From Dichotomocladium elegans (taxonomy: Eukaryota > Mucoromycota > Mucoromycetes > Mucorales > Lichtheimiaceae), in assembly GCA_025716815.1 (NCBI GenBank), contig JAIXMN010000002.1, positions 2,046,001 to 2,110,000 of the forward strand: 64,000 nucleotides of DNA, written 5' to 3'. Below, piece by piece: positions 59,486 through 64,000 of the stretch. The position numbers and the translations under genes are program-made. Within the stretch, counting starts at the first letter, position 1. Every line of letters begins with the position of its first letter. Under the pieces are notes generated by a model. It saw only the letters and a program-made list of their open reading frames with translations, did not search any database and had not been told where the DNA came from.

Positions 59486-60714
59486 ATGGCAGGCCAACGG
59501 GCCAGTCGTGCCTTTCAACAACGCGCAAGCCAGTTCATCAAAGTACAAAGAGGTCCTAAATGGAAACGAGAACTTGTCCCAGACCACAAATTCGCCTACA
59601 TTGACGTTGACGAGTTCCGCAAAGCAACATGCTATAATGGCTTCAGGTACAGATAAACAACACCATAACCATCAATATTCATCCAGGAGGATGTAATTCT
59701 CCATGGATACTATCTCCATACTCTTTGTAGTCGTGTGAGCGCTCATCCACCCAGGGTAGATATGTCTTGCTATTTATTTCCATCATTATATCCGCGGCGA
59801 CGTATATTGCCGATCTATGGTCAATGTGCATTCTCCTTATTTACGAAGTAAGTTGCCTTTAGAAAAAAAACAAATGCGCAATGCTCTCTTCCTTTGCTTT
59901 TCCATCTCTCTCTCTCACGTTCCCTTTTTCTAACACACAATAAAAACGAAAAATCATTGCAGCAATGGTCGTTATCCACAGAGCCCATGATTCCACTCAA
60001 AATCAGTAAATGGATTTACGTCGCATGCATTGCGCTCTCGTTCCTGTTGCTTGCATGGGACATCTACAAATGCCGCAATGTTCTGGACACCGATGATATC
60101 TCGCTCGCCGTCACGAATCCTATGGCCTATCACTACAATTCTGTAAAGAGTTTCTCTCGCTTTTGCCTGTTCCGCAAGATCAATGATTCGCGCAAGACAA
60201 GCGATATGGCCGCCTTTTATGTATTTTATACGCTTAAAGGTAAGCCAATCATGCAACAGCCAATGGAAACATTGCTTAATATACAATGGCTAAACGGACG
60301 AACATAGGATGGAAAAAGCTTCTTTTCGCCCAAAGTCCTCGTCAGATTATTGCCGCTTTTACTGTAGCTGCCTTGCTCAAGACGGCGTGGACGAAGAAGG
60401 GTATGTTTCCTTTTCTTTTTTCTTTTTTACAAGCGATGGCTCAAAGCAGTTTAATTTCTAAACAGGAACGTTCCACATTGACGACGATTGGGATGCCTAC
60501 GGTGATGACTGGCAGCAACGAGTAGCCTTGATTCTCATGAGCTTCACCTGTTTAATCTGGGCCATTTCCATGATCGAGCTTATGATTGCATGTGTGCTCT
60601 ATATTTTCGTCTTTTGTCAGATTCAAGGCAATCTCAAGGAATATTGTTGCCACAAGATCGATAAAAGGTTCGAATTGGCTAACTGTTTTTGGTAAAATCA
60701 AACTAATTTGGGAC

Positions 60715-60745
<31 letters not shown>

Positions 60746-61372
60746 TGAAGAATATCCGAGCTCATTGAGAAGCAGAAGCGCAAGCGTATCCGTGAGCAAG
60801 AGAAGAAGATGGCCAAGGCCAACAAGAAGAATCCGATCCTCAGCGAAGAAAGCGTAACGCCGAGCACCTTGGTAGAGGAAGAGTTTTATGACGATACACG
60901 ACCTCTCAAGTCCGCAGCCGGACCGCCGTATCGAGGCGAGGAGATGCGACCTGGCTTTCCGGATCGAGCTTACACGGATCCGAGCTACTTCTACAACAAC
61001 CACTATCAACACCAGCAACCGGATCAACAGGCCTACTATGACGAGGCAAGCACTTATTACGAGATGCAGCAATACCCAGCGTCACCATACCAACAGCCGA
61101 TGCACTCCCAGCAGCAACAACGACCGTTCCATCGTCCTTCACCTCAACACTGGGCTTCCGCCCCGGTCGTATCACCTGCGCCTGCTGCTGCTGTCGCCAC
61201 CACTGCCGCCGTTACCCCGTCCATAGCACCCCATTTACCTTACGCACCCCGGACATCTCCTCAGCCGCAGTATCGGCAGGTGTCACCCAGTCTTGCCCGT
61301 CAACAAGTTTCGCCCGTCCCTGCTCATCGCGCAGCAGCTGGTCCTGCTTCTCAAAACAACCATTACTTTTAA
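59486..61372 (+). CDS. KCH1: KCH1-family low-affinity potassium transporter
   Basis: Plasma-membrane protein of the Kch1/Prm6 family, which in yeast promotes K+ influx and calcium signalling during pheromone or ER stress responses. Exons: 59486-59646 (MAGQRASRAFQQRASQF to CYNGF), 59760-59847 (first membrane segment, VLLFISIIISAATYIADLW), 59963-60239 (KISKWIYVACIALSFLLLAW and ISLAVTNPMAYHYNSVKSF), then GWKKLLFAQSPRQIIAAF, IDDDWDAYGDDWQQRVALI and the segment LMSFTCLIWAISMIELMIA. A (TA)n-bearing intron (about 60669-60752) precedes the last exon. The C-terminus is a long Gln/Pro/Tyr-rich cytosolic tail, likely disordered, to the stop at 61372. The YNS.KSY/F...CFF-like block is characteristic of the family. 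Confidence 0.85.
60715..60746. repeat. (TA)n tract in a KCH1 intron
   Basis: TA dinucleotide run inside the intron preceding the last KCH1 exon. Confidence 0.9.
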
Positions 61373-61407
61373 AAGATACACATAAAAGAGGACATCTTTT
61401 ATCTGTC

Positions 61408-62870
61408 TTGCAGAGCCTGTGCACCGTGATATGCATATTTGGGTGTGTCGTGATATCGCAGATGCTAATAATAACAGCAGGGAGAGGGGCCACATGTATT
61501 CCTCAAAAGAGATGGCGTGATTATACGCTATTTTTTCAAAATCAATATCGCACTCTGCCAGTTCTGAAGTCGCAGGATCGCAAAAATACAAATCGCATTT
61601 TGCCTAGTACAAAAAAAGAAGCTCTCTTCTATACATTTTTCCATTCTGAAATGCGCAACCTAATTTTCTACGTAGATGGCCAAGGTCATGTCGTTGATGA
61701 GCGTGGCTGTCTTGAACCTATGGACTATGTCATTGATGAGGAAATGTACTCACTTCAATCCGTTTGTTCTCACACTGAATATCTGCGTAGCATATTGTGC
61801 AAAGATAACCCTGAGCTTACTCCCACACACATTCCCCAGCGAAAGGATACAGACATTCGTATGAAAGAAGCTGGGATCAAGCGCAGTTACACAGCATAAA
61901 CTGACCAAGACAAGGTCAGATTTTTCAAACGGATGTTTGAGAAGATCTTGAGTGCGTCAGTTGCGAGGACTCCGTATTCGTTCAGCCCAGCGATAGGCAT
62001 TACAGTACAAGAAGGACCCTGACAGCATCTTTAAGAGACCTGATACGGGGGGACCGTTCGCGTATTCTCAATGAAGAGCATAAGCGCATTATTTTAGAAT
62101 GCGTTAATGAAGACCCATCCATTGTCCTAGAGTAGCTGCTCCAACGATTTGAGGGTCTCAAAGCATCCAAAACGACGCTCCATCGATTATGAAAACCTAT
62201 GCAACTTGTCATTAAAAATGGTTCGGTTTCAGTCTATAGATAGGGATAGTGCTGCGAAGATCCAAGAGCGCCTTGACTGAGTATGCAGATGGGATAGGGC
62301 CGATATCGACTTCAAGAAGCTGCGTTTTTCTTTGACGAGTCTGGATTCCATATTAACATGAAATGCAGCATGGTGTGATCCAAGAAAGGGACCCCTGCAG
62401 TGGTTACAGTACTAAAGACAACCACAATCGTGGGAGCAATCTCAGCATCAGGCATCATTCAATGTAGCTTGAGACACCCACAGCCACCAATCAAGAAAAG
62501 AAGAGGGCAGGTCAATCTGAAGCTACGAGCAGAGAAACTGCAACTGTGCATCATCTCAGCTTCTTTAGGGCAACGATGGACGAATTTGATAAGTATGAAC
62601 ATATGAAGGGCCATTATTTGGTAATGGATAATGCTCCTATCCATACGGATCAGGATATCTCTGAATACATCGAGACTCGAGGATATCGATATGCTTATCT
62701 TCCACCATACTCGCCTGAACTCAATCCTATTGAGCAGTTTTGGCCAGTGGTCAAGAGCAAAGTTAAATGCAGAAGGTTCTTGGAAAGCGAGAACGTTGAT
62801 AACACAGATCAGCGAGGCATCCAATAGCTTAAGCTGAGTGATTTCGAAGGTTTCGTTTACCATTCTCATA
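61408..62870 (+). mobile_element. Dead Tc1/mariner-type (DDE_3) transposase copy
   Basis: The catalytic triad region is readable but broken: FFFDESGFHINM near 62325 (first Asp), HYLVMDNAPIHTDQDI near 62612 (second Asp) and YLPPYSPELNPIEQFWPVVK near 62695 (Glu), with 34 residues between the second Asp and the Glu (DD34E, Tc1-like). Upstream, a helix-turn-helix-like part is visible around 61900-62040, preceded by a 163-codon open frame (61408-61899) that runs into it and may be the element's N-terminal region. Many stops and at least two frame changes (for example near 62540) show the copy is inactive. It begins about 35 bp after the KCH1 stop. I could not find terminal inverted repeats or a TA duplication. 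Confidence 0.75.
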
Positions 62871-63465
62871 TGTGCTTAGTTAACTGCCGCTGTGTCTACT
62901 GCAGCATCGTTTATCACAAAGAAATTTCTTCTGCTCCTCCTTGATTTCCTATAAATAATGGACAGCCGAGAAATCTCCTTTCTCCATCAACTTCATCCCG
63001 ACCCTCTCCTCCATGGTCTTGTTCGGTATGATCGCTATAATACCAAATTATTTTACTGCAACTAACATACGCTGTCCTTTATAGATTAACCAATCGTACC
63101 CGTGCTTAATGAGCCAAGGAAGAGCCGAGTTCCTGAACACCCTTCCTGTCTCTTCTGGTGTGCTGGCTCTCTCGTACTGTCTCTCCGTCCTGGTTATCGC
63201 CGGGACTACCCAAGATAACTCGTGGGTCCTTCGAGGCCCTTGAGTGTAAGTTAAAGCGCATGGAGGAGTAGTGTTTCTGTTGACTAACAGGTTTTAATTC
63301 ATGGATGCGAAATCTTTTTACCTATTGATACGATAACTTTATACAATTCTATGCGACATTTTTTTTTGTATTTTGCACGACATTATTTTATCTTGTTTAC
63401 GACATTTATTTTTGAAAATAAAGTTATGGTCATATAAACATATTCATTGCTGCTTAGAGTAGAAA
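62871..63465. other. Unassigned region with a TATA box and splice-like signals
   Basis: TATAAATA at 62950-62957 is followed by a good donor (gtatga near 63020), an acceptor (tttatag near 63084), a GC-richer block to about 63243 and another donor/acceptor pair (gtaagt to aacag near 63246-63290). Reading ATG 62958 across the first intron gives a 30-residue frame; other frames give short peptides only. I recognise neither a protein nor a structured RNA. Confidence 0.3.
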
Positions 63466-64000
63466 CTATAAACCAGCCTCCTTCACCATGCTGCTCATGC
63501 TACTCAGAGTCTCGTTACTCACGCTTGCTTCGATCTGGTCCGCTGTCGCTGCGGTATTGGCGACCGGATTAAAGTGCTCCAGGAGCTTCAGAATATCGGG
63601 GAACACAATATCTTCAATTCCTTCGGCCCACAAAAAGTCTAGATGTTCCCATTTTTGTATGGCCTTGATGTATGCTAGAGGGGTCGGTAGATCGGCTGCG
63701 AGGACAGGAAAATCAACGAGTGAGTCCGACCCTCCATAAAAGATAGCGATCGGGGTCTTGATCTGCTTTGTGGGGAATCGCGGCGGGACATGATCCATGA
63801 CCGTGTTGGATGTGTGGTACGGCAACCGACTGGGGATTTCGTCGTACATCTGGAACCTTCCTGTGCGAATGATTTGGAACCAATGCTGTGAAGGAAGGAG
63901 GAAGAAAGAGTCAAAGAGATAAGCAATAACAGCATATTCCATTTTTGTTGTTGCGGTCTTACCACAAGGGTCTTGACACTTGTCAAGCTGTAAAGGTGTT
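63466..64000 (-). CDS. Acid lipase/steryl ester hydrolase-like protein, 3' part
   Basis: C-terminal part of an alpha/beta hydrolase of the lysosomal acid lipase, Tgl1/Yeh family, cut by the window edge (5' part beyond 64000). The edge exon gives SLTSVKTLV, joined over an intron (about 63893-63959) to HWFQIIRTGRFQMYDE, the typical TSV..L.HW...RTGRFQ block. Then PPRFPTKQIKTPIAIFYGGS and DSLVD (catalytic Asp) and KWEHLDFLWAEG (catalytic His). The nucleophile elbow GHSQG is outside the window. The stop is at 63466-63468, after a short Ser/Thr-rich tail. Homologues hydrolyse triacylglycerol or steryl esters on lipid droplets or in the vacuole. Confidence 0.85.
   Translation of the reverse strand, partial: TPLQLDKCQDPCGKTATTKMEYAVIAYLFDSFFLLPSQHWFQIIRTGRFQMYDEIPSRLPYHTSNTVMDHVPPRFPTKQIKTPIAIFYGGSDSLVDFPVLAADLPTPLAYIKAIQKWEHLDFLWAEGIEDIVFPDILKLLEHFNPVANTAATADQIEASVSNETLSSMSSMVKEAGL

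Noticed and set aside
63085..63245. GC-richer block tested as 5S, SRP or large-subunit rRNA
   Set aside because: Only a short resemblance to the rRNA string AGTACGAGAG (on the complement) was found; the rest does not match 5S, SRP or rRNA landmarks that I know.

Overview
The window reads as nuclear DNA of a filamentous early-diverging fungus, most likely Mucoromycota. The evidence is gene content (chitin synthase, KCH1-type potassium transporter, yeast-type Rfc4, Hob1/Rvs167, a formin and a STRIPAK subunit), about one gene per 3 kb, and many short introns (about 50-80 nt) with gtaag/gtatg-like donors. Animal-like genes such as EAPP and a carbohydrate sulfotransferase argue against Dikarya. 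Species cannot be named from sequence alone. Coding spans below run from first to last coding base and include introns.

Left part (1-20.6 kb), housekeeping genes: glutathione peroxidase, tRNA-Ile(AAT), an RFC small subunit convergent with DNA ligase IV, lipoyl transferase LipB head to head with the CoA-pathway gene CAB4, a type II membrane sulfotransferase, EAPP, a BAR-SH3 protein and a STE20/PAK-like kinase. The RFC promoter carries MluI-box-like elements.

Middle part (22.3-37.5 kb), growth and polarity: a class IV chitin synthase, a Rab11/Ypt3 GTPase and a Far11/STRIP-type STRIPAK subunit. The Rab GTPase is expected to steer exocytic carriers, and chitin synthase is a typical cargo of that route.

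Accessory part (31.8-50.8 kb): a local family of six secreted SGNH/GDSL esterases of the phospholipase B1 type. One is on the plus strand (A). Five are on the minus strand: three look intact (C, D, E) and two are decayed (B, F). The gaps between them are long and gene-poor. This expansion is the most distinctive feature of the window.

Right part (52-64 kb): a diaphanous-type formin whose FH1 proline tract is split over a run of mini-exons, two of which lie on a recent 109-bp tandem duplication; a KCH1-family potassium transporter; a dead Tc1/mariner-type transposase just behind it; and the 3' part of an acid-lipase-like gene cut by the window edge.

Recurring gene-structure oddities are adjacent 17- and 11-nt micro-exons in the peroxidase and three inferred GC-AG introns in unrelated genes. 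All calls rest on reading translations and splice signals by eye; no database search or transcript evidence was available.
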